Shown here: piece after piece, positions 56,966 through 64,000 of the stretch | Layout: each line of letters starts with the position of its first letter | How positions within the stretch are numbered: the first letter of the stretch is position 1 | NCBI RefSeq assembly: GCF_009617575.1 | Contig: NZ_WIXJ01000008.1 | Location: 22,453 to 86,452, forward strand | Reading direction: 5' to 3' | Length of the DNA stretch: 64,000 nt | Source: Rhodocyclus gracilis | GTDB lineage: Bacteria; Pseudomonadota; Gammaproteobacteria; Burkholderiales; Rhodocyclaceae | Notes under the pieces: model-generated | What the model was told of the DNA's origin: nothing | Databases searched by the model: none | The model's input: only the letters and a program-made list of their open reading frames with translations | Made by a program: the position numbers and the translations under genes

Positions 56966-57607
56966 ATGTCTGAAACCACCAACATCCTCGTTGTCGGCAT
57001 CGGCGGCCAGGGCGTCATGACGGCCACCGAAATTCTCGCCGAAGCCGCCATCGCGCTCGGCCACGACGTCAAGAAAACCGAAGTCGCCGGCATGGCGCAA
57101 CGGGGCGGCGTCGTCTCCTCACACCTGCGCTTCGGGCAGCGCGTGCTGTCGCCGCAGATCACGCCCGGCACCGCCGACCTCCTGCTCGCCTTCGAGCCGG
57201 CCGAGGGCATGCGCTGGCGGCACATGCTGCGCCCCAGCGGACAGGCGCTGATGAACGTTGGGCGACTGACGCCGCCGGTCGTCGATCTTGGCCTCTACGA
57301 CTACCCCGCCGACCCGATTGCCGCCGTACGCGCCGCCGGTACGCGCGTCGTCGCCTTCGACGCCACGTCGATCGCCGTCAAACTGGGCGAAATCCGCTTG
57401 GGCAACACCGTGATGCTGGGCGCCATTTCTGCGTATCTGCCGTTTTCGGCTGATGTTCTCGAAGCAGCGGTGCTCAAGCGTTTTGCCGCGCGCAAGCCGG
57501 CCTTGCTCGAACTCAACCGGCAAGCCTTCGCCGCCGGCCGCGCCGCGGCCGAACAGGCTGCCGCACACAACACCGACAGCGCACGCGAGGCGGCAGTACC
57601 CGCCTGA
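56966..57607 (+). CDS. iorB: Indolepyruvate ferredoxin oxidoreductase, beta subunit
   Basis: This gamma-type domain subunit completes the enzyme with IorA. The 213-residue product starts MSETTNILVVGIGGQGVMTATEIL and contains the family stretch KKTEVAGMAQRGGVVSSHLRFG. It lies 67 bases after iorA on the same strand and is followed by a terminator-like hairpin. Confidence 0.93.
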   Translation: MSETTNILVVGIGGQGVMTATEILAEAAIALGHDVKKTEVAGMAQRGGVVSSHLRFGQRVLSPQITPGTADLLLAFEPAEGMRWRHMLRPSGQALMNVGRLTPPVVDLGLYDYPADPIAAVRAAGTRVVAFDATSIAVKLGEIRLGNTVMLGAISAYLPFSADVLEAAVLKRFAARKPALLELNRQAFAAGRAAAEQAAAHNTDSAREAAVPA

Positions 57608-57636
57608 TTTGCGTTAAAATTCGCTAGAATTCAGTT

Positions 57637-57666
57637 CCCTCCCTGCCTCTGGCGTGGGAGGGTTTT
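57637..57666 (+). terminator. Probable terminator after iorB
   Basis: CCCTCCC (57637-57643) and GGGAGGG (57656-57662) pair across a 12-base loop and are followed by TTTTGCTTTTT. It lies 29 bases past the iorB stop and before folD. Confidence 0.7.
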
Positions 57667-57704
57667 GCTTTTTCTGCTCACTCTTTTTTCGGCGGTGGCC
57701 CGAC

Positions 57705-58592
57705 ATGACGGCAAAAATTCTCGACGGAGCGGCGCTCGCGCAGGAACTGCGTGCCGGCTTCAAGCTGCGCGCGGAAGCACTGGCAGCGCAAGGCACGCGC
57801 CCTGGCCTTGCAGTAGTGCTGGTCGGCGAAGACCCGGCCTCGCAGGTTTACGTGCGCAACAAGGTCAACGCCTGCGCGCAAGCGGGTTTCCACTCGGAAA
57901 AAATCGTCCTGCCCGTCGAAACGACGGCAGCCGATCTGCTCGAACGCATCGCTGCGCTGAACGCCGACCCGGCCATCCACGGCATCCTCGTGCAACTACC
58001 GCTGCCGAAACACATCGACGCCGATGCCGTGCTGGAAGCCATCGCTCCCGAGAAGGACGTTGACGGCTTTCACGCCGAAAACATCGGCGCGCTAACGCAA
58101 GGCAAGCCGCGCTTCATTCCCTGTACGCCGCACGGCGTCATGAAGCTGCTGGAAAAGGGCGACGTCTCGCTGAAGGGCCAGGAGGCTGTCGTCATCGGCC
58201 GCTCGAACATCGTCGGCAAGCCGATGGCGCTCTTGCTGCTCGCCGCTGGCGCGACGGTCACGGTCTGCCACTCGCAGACGCGCGACCTGGCTTTTCACAC
58301 GCGCCGCGCCGATATCCTCGTCGCTGCCGTTGGTCGCCCGCGCTTCGTTACCGGCGACATGATCAAACCGGGCGCCGTCGTCATCGATGTCGGTATCAAT
58401 CGCGTACCCGAGGACCAGCCGGATGCCGGCAAGCTCTGCGGCGACGTCGATTTCGCCAGTGCCAGGGAAGTCGCCTCGGCGATCACGCCGGTGCCCGGCG
58501 GCGTCGGCCCGATGACCATCGCCATGCTCCTCGCCAATACGCTGCTCGCCGCCGAGCGCGTCGCGGCCGCACGCACGGGAGCCGCATCGTGA
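57705..58592 (+). CDS. folD: Methylenetetrahydrofolate dehydrogenase/cyclohydrolase
   Basis: FolD interconverts methylene-, methenyl- and formyl-tetrahydrofolate, feeding one-carbon units to purine synthesis. The 295-residue product has the substrate site Y-x3-K in YVRNKVNAC, the PLPKHID loop, KDVDGFH, the NADP motif [12 protein letters not shown] and the C-terminal [11 protein letters not shown]. Its stop overlaps the purE start by four bases (GTGA), so folate and purine genes are coupled. Confidence 0.96.
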   Translation: MTAKILDGAALAQELRAGFKLRAEALAAQGTRPGLAVVLVGEDPASQVYVRNKVNACAQAGFHSEKIVLPVETTAADLLERIAALNADPAIHGILVQLPLPKHIDADAVLEAIAPEKDVDGFHAENIGALTQGKPRFIPCTPHGVMKLLEKGDVSLKGQEAVVIGRSNIVGKPMALLLLAAGATVTVCHSQTRDLAFHTRRADILVAAVGRPRFVTGDMIKPGAVVIDVGINRVPEDQPDAGKLCGDVDFASAREVASAITPVPGGVGPMTIAMLLANTLLAAERVAAARTGAAS

Positions 58593-59092
58593 GCGAGGGC
58601 GCCGTTCAGCCGCGCGTCGGCATCGTCATGGGCTCCGACTCCGACTGGCCGACCATGCAGGCGGCGGCCGTGATCCTCAAGGAATTCGGCGTGCCCTTCG
58701 AAGCCCGCGTGGTTTCTGCGCACCGCACGCCCGATCTGCTCTTCTCGTACGCCGAAGAAGCCCAAGGCCGCGGACTCGCCGCCATCATCGCCGGCGCCGG
58801 CGGCGCAGCCCACCTGCCGGGCATGCTCGCCGCGAAAACGACGGTGCCGGTACTCGGCGTGCCCGTACAGTCGAAGGCCTTGTCGGGCCTCGATTCGCTT
58901 TACTCGATCGTGCAGATGCCGAAAGGCATCCCGGTCGCCACCTTCGCCATTGGCGAGGCAGGCGCCGCCAATGCGGCACTCTTCGCCGTCGCCCAACTGG
59001 CGGTGAGCGATCCGGCGCTGGCGACGCGCCTCGCCACCTTTCGCCAGGCGCAGAGCGACAAGGTTCTGGCGATGAAGCTTCCGACGGTGTGA
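58589..59092 (+). CDS. purE: N5-carboxyaminoimidazole ribonucleotide mutase
   Basis: PurE moves the carboxyl group of N5-CAIR to give CAIR in purine synthesis. The 167-residue product has [20 protein letters not shown] and [13 protein letters not shown], all class I PurE motifs. The start is a GTG overlapping folD. Its stop overlaps the next start (TGATG). The partner purK is one gene further on rather than adjacent. Confidence 0.96.
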   Translation: MSEGAVQPRVGIVMGSDSDWPTMQAAAVILKEFGVPFEARVVSAHRTPDLLFSYAEEAQGRGLAAIIAGAGGAAHLPGMLAAKTTVPVLGVPVQSKALSGLDSLYSIVQMPKGIPVATFAIGEAGAANAALFAVAQLAVSDPALATRLATFRQAQSDKVLAMKLPTV

Positions 59093-59433
59093 TGTCCGGC
59101 CCCTCGCCGTACGTGCTGCTCGGCATCGCCATCGTCGCCGAGGTGATCGGCACGTCGGCGCTCAAGGCCACCGAAGGTTTCACCCGGCCATGGCCGTCGC
59201 TTCTGGTACTGCTCGGCTACGGCGTCGCGTTTTATTGCTTGTCGCGCACACTCGAAACAATCCCGGTCGGCATCAGTTACGCGATCTGGTCGGGCGTCGG
59301 CATTGCCCTGGTGTCACTCGTGGGCGTCGCGCTTTATGGCCAACGTCTCGACCTGCCGGCGATGGCCGGCATGGCGCTGATCATTGCTGGCGTCGTCGTC
59401 ATCAACCTTTTTTCCTCCGCCGCGCCTCACTGA
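59092..59433 (+). CDS. Small multidrug resistance transporter, EmrE-like
   Basis: This is a four-helix SMR-family proton antiporter of 113 residues. The key glutamate in IVAEVIG (Glu17, equal to EmrE Glu14) and YAIWSGVGI with Trp66 (EmrE Trp63) are present. The sequence follows EmrE closely to the end (GQRLDLPA, INLF). These fit the Qac/EmrE subtype rather than the guanidinium-exporting Gdx subtype. The ATG overlaps the purE stop. A GTG one codon earlier is an alternative. Its place between purE and purK is unusual. Confidence 0.92.
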   Translation: MSGPSPYVLLGIAIVAEVIGTSALKATEGFTRPWPSLLVLLGYGVAFYCLSRTLETIPVGISYAIWSGVGIALVSLVGVALYGQRLDLPAMAGMALIIAGVVVINLFSSAAPH

Positions 59434-59447
59434 GGCTGCCCGCCTTC

Positions 59448-60620
59448 ATGAACAACGATTCGCTCACGCCTCCCCTGTTGCCCCCAGCCACGCTCGGCAT
59501 GCTCGGCGGAGGCCAGCTCGGGCGCTTCTTCGTCGCCGCCGCGCACGAAATGGGTTACCGCGTCTGGGTGCTCGACCCCGACCCGCACAGCCCCGCCGGC
59601 CGCATTGCCGACCGCCACCTCTGTGCCGATTACAACGACGCCGCCGCCCTTGCCGTCATAGCCGAAGGCTGCGCAGCCGTGACGACCGAGTTTGAAAACG
59701 TTCCTGCGGCGACGCTTGATCACCTGGCGCGCTTCGTTCCGGTTCGCCCGTCGGCATCGGCCGTCGGCGTCTGCCAGAACCGCATTCTCGAAAAGAGCTT
59801 TCTCGCCGAACATGGCCTACCACATGGCGAGTTCGCCGTCATCCGCAACGAGATGGACCTCGCGGACGTGCCTGATACGCTCTTCCCTGCCATTCTCAAG
59901 GTGGCGCGCTTTGGCTACGACGGCAAGGGACAGAGCACGGTCGCCGACCGTGGCGAAGCGCTCGCGGCCTTCCGCCAATGCAGCGGCGAAGCCTGTGTGC
60001 TGGAAAAGCGCCTGACGCTCGACTGCGAAGTCTCGGTCGTTCTCGCACGCGATCAGGCGGGGACGGTGCGCGCCTTTCCGGTCGCCGAAAACCGCCACCG
60101 TGCCGGAATTCTCGATGTTTCGCTGGTCCCCGCCCGCGTTGCGCCGGCGCTGGCCGAGGAAGCCGTTGCGCTCGCCGGACAGATCGCCGAGAAGCTCGCC
60201 TACGTCGGCGTCATGGCCGTGGAGTTCTTCGTCGTCGACGGCCGGCTGCGAGTCAACGAAATGGCCCCACGCCCGCACAACAGCGGCCACTACACGCTCG
60301 ATGCCTGCGTCGCGAGCCAGTATGAGCAACAGGTGCGCGCCCTCTGTGGCCTGCCGCTGGAATCCGGCGCGGTGCACTCCGCTGCCGCGATGGTGAACGT
60401 ACTGGGGGATCTCTGGTTCGCTCACGACGCCGCTTCGGCGCAGGAACCCGACTGGGCGCGACTGTTTGCCGTTCCAGCGCTGAAGCTGCACCTCTATGGC
60501 AAGCATCAGGCGCGGCGCGGCCGCAAGATGGGCCACTTCACCGCGCTGGCGCCCCTCGAAGACGCAGAGGGCGCCCTGCATGCCGCTCTCTCTGCCCGCG
60601 CCGCGATCGGTATTGGCTGA
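59448..60620 (+). CDS. purK: N5-carboxyaminoimidazole ribonucleotide synthase
   Basis: PurK is the ATP-grasp enzyme that carboxylates aminoimidazole ribonucleotide to N5-CAIR, the substrate of PurE. The 390-residue product has the N-terminal GMLGGGQLGRFF, the ATP-grasp segment LKVARFGYDGKGQ and the metal-binding NEMAPRPHNSGHYT. The ATG at 59448 lies 14 bases after the SMR gene. Confidence 0.95.
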   Translation: MNNDSLTPPLLPPATLGMLGGGQLGRFFVAAAHEMGYRVWVLDPDPHSPAGRIADRHLCADYNDAAALAVIAEGCAAVTTEFENVPAATLDHLARFVPVRPSASAVGVCQNRILEKSFLAEHGLPHGEFAVIRNEMDLADVPDTLFPAILKVARFGYDGKGQSTVADRGEALAAFRQCSGEACVLEKRLTLDCEVSVVLARDQAGTVRAFPVAENRHRAGILDVSLVPARVAPALAEEAVALAGQIAEKLAYVGVMAVEFFVVDGRLRVNEMAPRPHNSGHYTLDACVASQYEQQVRALCGLPLESGAVHSAAAMVNVLGDLWFAHDAASAQEPDWARLFAVPALKLHLYGKHQARRGRKMGHFTALAPLEDAEGALHAALSARAAIGIG

Positions 60621-60626
60621 ACGGCC

Positions 60627-61661
60627 ATGAGCAATATCGACACCGCCGTTGCCCTGCTCCGCGCCGGGCAACTCGTCGCCCTCCCGACCGAGACCGTCTA
60701 TGGCCTTGCCGCCGATGCCGCCGATCCAGTGGCGGTGTCGCGCATTTTCCGCGCCAAAGGGCGGCCGGCGGATCACCCGCTGATCGTCCACCTCCCCGGC
60801 GCCGACTGGCTGGAGCGATGGGCGGTCAACATCCCGCCGCTGGCCTGGGAGCTTGCCGAAGCCTTCTGGCCCGGCCCACTGACACTCATCCTGCAACGCG
60901 CCCCTGGCGTGCCGGATGCCGTTACCGGCGGACAGGACACCGTCGGCATCCGCATTCCCGCCCACCCGCTGGCACTCGAAGTATTGCGCGCGTTCGCTGC
61001 CAGCGAGCACGGCGTTGGCCCGCGCGGCGGGTTGGCCGCACCCTCCGCCAACCGTTTCGGCCGCCTCAGCCCAACGACTGCGGAACACGTCCGTACCGAT
61101 CTGGGTGACGCCGTTTCGCTGATCCTCGACGGCGGTCCATGCCCGGTGGGCATCGAGTCGACCATCATCGACCTGTCGCGCGGCAGCGAGGCCCCTCCCC
61201 GTCTTTTGCGGCCGGGACGCGTTACGCCCGCCATGATTGCCTCGGCCACCGGTATTGACGTCGAACTTCCCTTCCTGCCGAGCACGCACGCCAATGCAAC
61301 TGCCAGCACACCTCGCGTCTCAGGTTCTCTCGACGCCCACTACGCGCCACGCACGCCAATGCGGCTTGTGGCCCGCGAGAACCTCGACGCCGCACTGACC
61401 GAGGCACAAGGCACGCATTCCCGCGTACTCGCCTTGCGGCGTCTGCCGTGCGACGCGAAGGGGTCTGATGCAACGAGCGCCAGCACCTTTTGGCTACCTG
61501 CCGATGCCGAAGGCGTCGCGCGCGCACTATACGACGCCCTGCACCAACTCGACGCGCAAAACGCCGAACTGATACTCGCCGAAGCCGTGCCGGAATCAGC
61601 GGAGTGGGTCGCCATCGCCGACCGCCTGCGCCGCGCCGCCTGTGGCGCTGGGCGCTCCTGA
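60627..61661 (+). CDS. tsaC: L-threonylcarbamoyladenylate synthase (Sua5 type)
   Basis: This enzyme makes the threonylcarbamoyl-AMP used for the t6A modification of tRNAs. The 344-residue product has the YrdC domain motifs LPTETVYGLAADA, KGRPADHPLIVH and PSANRFGRLSPT. It also carries the extra C-terminal Sua5 domain after the linker RVSGSLDAHYAPRTP, so it is the long form. It follows purK by six bases and ends about 115 bases before the tRNA gene. Confidence 0.93.
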   Translation: MSNIDTAVALLRAGQLVALPTETVYGLAADAADPVAVSRIFRAKGRPADHPLIVHLPGADWLERWAVNIPPLAWELAEAFWPGPLTLILQRAPGVPDAVTGGQDTVGIRIPAHPLALEVLRAFAASEHGVGPRGGLAAPSANRFGRLSPTTAEHVRTDLGDAVSLILDGGPCPVGIESTIIDLSRGSEAPPRLLRPGRVTPAMIASATGIDVELPFLPSTHANATASTPRVSGSLDAHYAPRTPMRLVARENLDAALTEAQGTHSRVLALRRLPCDAKGSDATSASTFWLPADAEGVARALYDALHQLDAQNAELILAEAVPESAEWVAIADRLRRAACGAGRS

Positions 61662-61737
61662 CAAAACCGCGACAGTCTCGAAGCACGCCCGGAAGCTCCC
61701 GGCCCTCTCGCCCGGAAACCAAGCATCGCCACAATCT

Positions 61738-61765
61738 TTGACTCGTAGGACGAACCCGCTATAAT
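61738..61765 (+). promoter_or_regulatory. Promoter of tRNA-Ala
   Basis: TTGACT (61738-61743) and a perfect TATAAT (61760-61765) are separated by 16 bases. The mature tRNA starts 12 bases later. Confidence 0.85.
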
Positions 61766-61777
61766 TCGTCCCTCGTT

Positions 61778-61853
<76 letters not shown>

Positions 61854-61956
61854 CTAATACGCTTCAGCCGCTCTGGCTCTAGAATTCAAGCGTAGCAAGG
61901 CTTCTAAGTAGTCGTCTCTGGGAACAAAGCCGGGAACATCCGGTTATCATTCCGGG
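61854..61956. other. Junction between tRNA-Ala and integrase
   Basis: About 100 bases separate the tRNA from the recombinase gene. The attachment core would normally be the 3' part of the tRNA. No second copy of it is present in the window, so the right end of the element must lie beyond base 64000. Confidence 0.5.
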
Positions 61957-63696
61957 ATGAGCGAAAAGATGGCCTACCCCTCCGGTATGGAAAAACACGG
62001 CAACCGCTGGCGCATCAAGAAGCGCACGCCCCGTGGACTGCAAGCACACTACCCCGGCCAGTTGTGGCACCGCTTCAGCACGGACGAGCCTCACAAGAAG
62101 GCCGCTGCCGCGCTCATAAGACGCTGGGAAGCAGACCTTGAGGAAGAGTTCCAGCGCATACGCGATACGGGCTCACGCCACTTGCAGGAACTGCCACCCG
62201 AGCAAATCCAAGCACTCGCTGCGGCGCACAGGGCCGACTGCCTGCGCATCCACGAGGACATCACGGAGCAGGGCTTTGGCGTGTTTGAGGGCTCCACGTT
62301 CAAGGCGGATTTTGAAGAGTCCGCACGGCGTCGCTTGGAGGAATTGCGCAACGCTGGCGCATCGTCCGACTACTCGCTCATGGGCGGTTACGCCGCGCTC
62401 CTGCTGCGCCGCCACAAGCTACCGCTGGCTGAGGGTTCGCCGTCGTGGCTGAAGCTCTGCCGCGCTCTATGGATGGCCGAGCGGGAAATCATGGAAGCTG
62501 CGCTGACACGGGGGGCAGGGGGCTGGGTTGATACGCCAGCGCCGCCAAGCGCCGCACTGTTCTCGAAGGAGACACCGGCCACACCGGGCGTCCCGCTTCT
62601 GTCTGCCTTGATTACGAAGTTCCTCGGCGAGCAGGACACCTCCGCCCCGATGTTCAAGAAGTATCGGCCAACGCTTGAACTGTTTCTGGAGTACATGACC
62701 GACCGGCCCGGCCACGCCATCAAGCAGCGGGAGATTGACGATTTCTTCACCTTCCTCTGCAGGCTCCCGCCTCACTGGAAGAAGGAGCAACGGCAGGGGC
62801 TCACGGTGCGCGAGATGGCAACCCGAGAATGGCCCAAGCTGATGCACCGAAACACGATCCTGAAGACGTACAAGGCCGCATTCCGTCCCTTCCTCGCGTG
62901 GTGTCAGCGCAAGTATCACGACGAGACCCCGCCGTTTCCGCAGGGGCTCACGACGGATGGCATCAAGTACAGCGGCACACGCACCGAGACGGAAAGAAAG
63001 CAGCGGGCGCTAACCCACATCGAGCTTCAGCGACTGTTCAACGGGCCTGAATTCGCCGCCTTTGCCGCTGATCCATCACAGGAGCACCGTTACTGGCTGC
63101 CGTTGATCGGGCTCTATACCGGCGCCCGCGTCAATGAGGTTTGCCAGTTGAACCCGCAGTGCGACATTCGTGAACAGGACGGCATCTGGTGCTTCCACTT
63201 CACCGAAGACACCGAGACGGACGAGCGCGTAGACAAGAGCGTGAAGAACGCCTCATCTCATCGCCACGTTCCCATTCATCCCCGGCTCTTGGCCCTCGGC
63301 TTCGTTGATTACGCCAAACGTATGCGCGCTGCCGGCCATGTCCTGCTGTTTCCGAAGTGGTCCCCGAAGGCGGGTAAGGCCAGCGGCAAGGCCCGCGAGT
63401 GGTTTAGCGAATGGCTGGCTGAAATTGGCTTGCGCGACGAGACTCTGGGGGGGTGCGTCTTGGGCTTCCACTGCTTCCGCTCGACGCTGATGACCGCCGC
63501 GCAGACGATTCGCGCTTTGCCTTGGCCCATCGAGCACATCACAGGGCATGAGACGACCGGCAACGGCGAAAGCAGGACATCGAAGGGCTACAAGAAGCGT
63601 GAACTGCCCCTCGCTGAGAAGGCCGCGATTCTTGAGATGATCCATTTCGACATCGAACCGCCGATGCTGCGGAAGGTCGCGCCCGTTGGCCAGTGA
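61957..63696 (+). CDS. Tyrosine recombinase / integrase
   Basis: This site-specific recombinase of 579 residues integrates or excises mobile DNA. Its N-terminus (about 10-70, GNRWRIKKRTPRGLQ) looks like the DUF6538 DNA-binding region found in many tRNA-associated integrases. The catalytic domain has Arg391 in TGARVNEV, the H-x-x-R box HCFR (His505, Arg508), His531 in ITGHE and the nucleophile Tyr545 in SKGYKKR, so all key residues seen are intact. It reads away from the tRNA-Ala gene into the element. Base composition is slightly less GC-rich than the neighbours. Confidence 0.92.
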   Translation: MSEKMAYPSGMEKHGNRWRIKKRTPRGLQAHYPGQLWHRFSTDEPHKKAAAALIRRWEADLEEEFQRIRDTGSRHLQELPPEQIQALAAAHRADCLRIHEDITEQGFGVFEGSTFKADFEESARRRLEELRNAGASSDYSLMGGYAALLLRRHKLPLAEGSPSWLKLCRALWMAEREIMEAALTRGAGGWVDTPAPPSAALFSKETPATPGVPLLSALITKFLGEQDTSAPMFKKYRPTLELFLEYMTDRPGHAIKQREIDDFFTFLCRLPPHWKKEQRQGLTVREMATREWPKLMHRNTILKTYKAAFRPFLAWCQRKYHDETPPFPQGLTTDGIKYSGTRTETERKQRALTHIELQRLFNGPEFAAFAADPSQEHRYWLPLIGLYTGARVNEVCQLNPQCDIREQDGIWCFHFTEDTETDERVDKSVKNASSHRHVPIHPRLLALGFVDYAKRMRAAGHVLLFPKWSPKAGKASGKAREWFSEWLAEIGLRDETLGGCVLGFHCFRSTLMTAAQTIRALPWPIEHITGHETTGNGESRTSKGYKKRELPLAEKAAILEMIHFDIEPPMLRKVAPVGQ

Positions 63697-64000
63697 TTCG
63701 TAGCACACGTTGCCATGCGTTTAGTCTGCTTGACCTCCTTCTTGTCATTAAACAACAACCGATAATTCGCAGACATTCGCCGAAGCCGGTTACGAAACCT
63801 CCAGAGGCAGAGGTTCGAGTTCGCTGTACAAGCACGGTCTAGGGCTTTGTCATCTTTGCTTTGTTGGTGAACTGAGGTGCCCCCCGTAAACAGTGCCAAC
63901 GGGAATTTAGTAGAGTCCGAATCTGAGGCTGCACCGGATTTAGTACCGGTCTAAGCTGGAAATTTCCGGCTCTTGGAAGCCCTCCGGTGAGGGCTTGTTC
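63697..64000. other. Element DNA after the integrase, no gene recognised
   Basis: The last 304 bases are less GC-rich and contain no reading frame I can support. From about 63870 a stretch beginning TGAGGTGCCCCCCGTAAACA resembles the TG...CCCCC style of some insertion sequence ends, but no transposase is visible before the window stops. Confidence 0.4.
63977..63994. terminator. Hairpin at the window edge
   Basis: AAGCCCTC and GAGGGCTT form an 8-bp stem with a 4-base loop, followed by GTTC at the window end. The T-run cannot be judged because the sequence stops. Confidence 0.4.

Overview
The window is about 64 kb of GC-rich (roughly two-thirds G+C) chromosomal DNA from a Gram-negative bacterium, most likely a betaproteobacterium of the Rhodocyclales type (Accumulibacter, Propionivibrio and Dechloromonas are plausible relatives). 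The basis is the gene content and order: a complete dcw cluster on the minus strand, a uvrA-MFS-ssb neighbourhood, an EpsA/EpsB/EpsL exopolysaccharide module with a PEP-CTERM protein, a polyphosphate:AMP phosphotransferase, and a three-gene pyruvate dehydrogenase operon. The genus is inference.

Layout. (1) 138-16685, minus strand: the division and cell wall cluster mraZ-rsmH-ftsL-ftsI-murE-murF-mraY-murD-ftsW-murG-murC-ddl-ftsQ-ftsA-ftsZ, almost every junction overlapping by a few bases, with four 10-bp-spaced MraZ boxes in front. (2) 16750-17500: an intergenic stretch with five consecutive hairpins, then the RNase P RNA gene. (3) 17603-23112: ssb, an MFS transporter, divergent uvrA, and an HU gene. 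(4) 23210-29551: a surface polysaccharide region holding an EpsA-type LuxR regulator, an undecaprenyl-phosphate sugar transferase, an EpsL-type outer membrane protein, a PEP-CTERM protein and a TIGR03790-type exported protein. (5) 29624-33008: rhomboid protease, lytic transglycosylase, dinB. (6) 33035-39237: central carbon genes pgk, gapA, tkt, fbp and a thioredoxin-like gene. (7) 39364-43309: rsmE, pap, argA, yggX. (8) 43580-49006: phoU, rpiA, then a plus-strand set of a metallophosphoesterase, a GT4 glycosyltransferase, a diacylglycerol kinase and a second GT4 enzyme. (9) 49018-57607: lpdA-aceF-aceE, divergent from iorA-iorB. (10) 57705-61661: folD-purE-SMR transporter-purK-tsaC. (11) 61778-64000: tRNA-Ala(CGC) followed by a tyrosine recombinase, the probable left edge of an integrated element that continues past the window.

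The most interesting hypothesis is region 8. The metallophosphoesterase looks less like LpxH than like the PlcP phospholipase C family, and it overlaps a diacylglycerol-type glycosyltransferase and then dgkA. This is the logic of phosphate-sparing lipid remodelling (phospholipid to diacylglycerol to glycolipid). It sits beside phoU and within a few kb of a polyphosphate-using kinase. Other points worth checking are the structured DNA between rnpB and mraZ, a short A-B-L version of the eps locus with an operator-like repeat upstream, an SMR transporter translationally coupled between purE and purK, a repetitive insert of about 50 residues in the dihydrolipoamide dehydrogenase, and the tRNA-Ala integration site.
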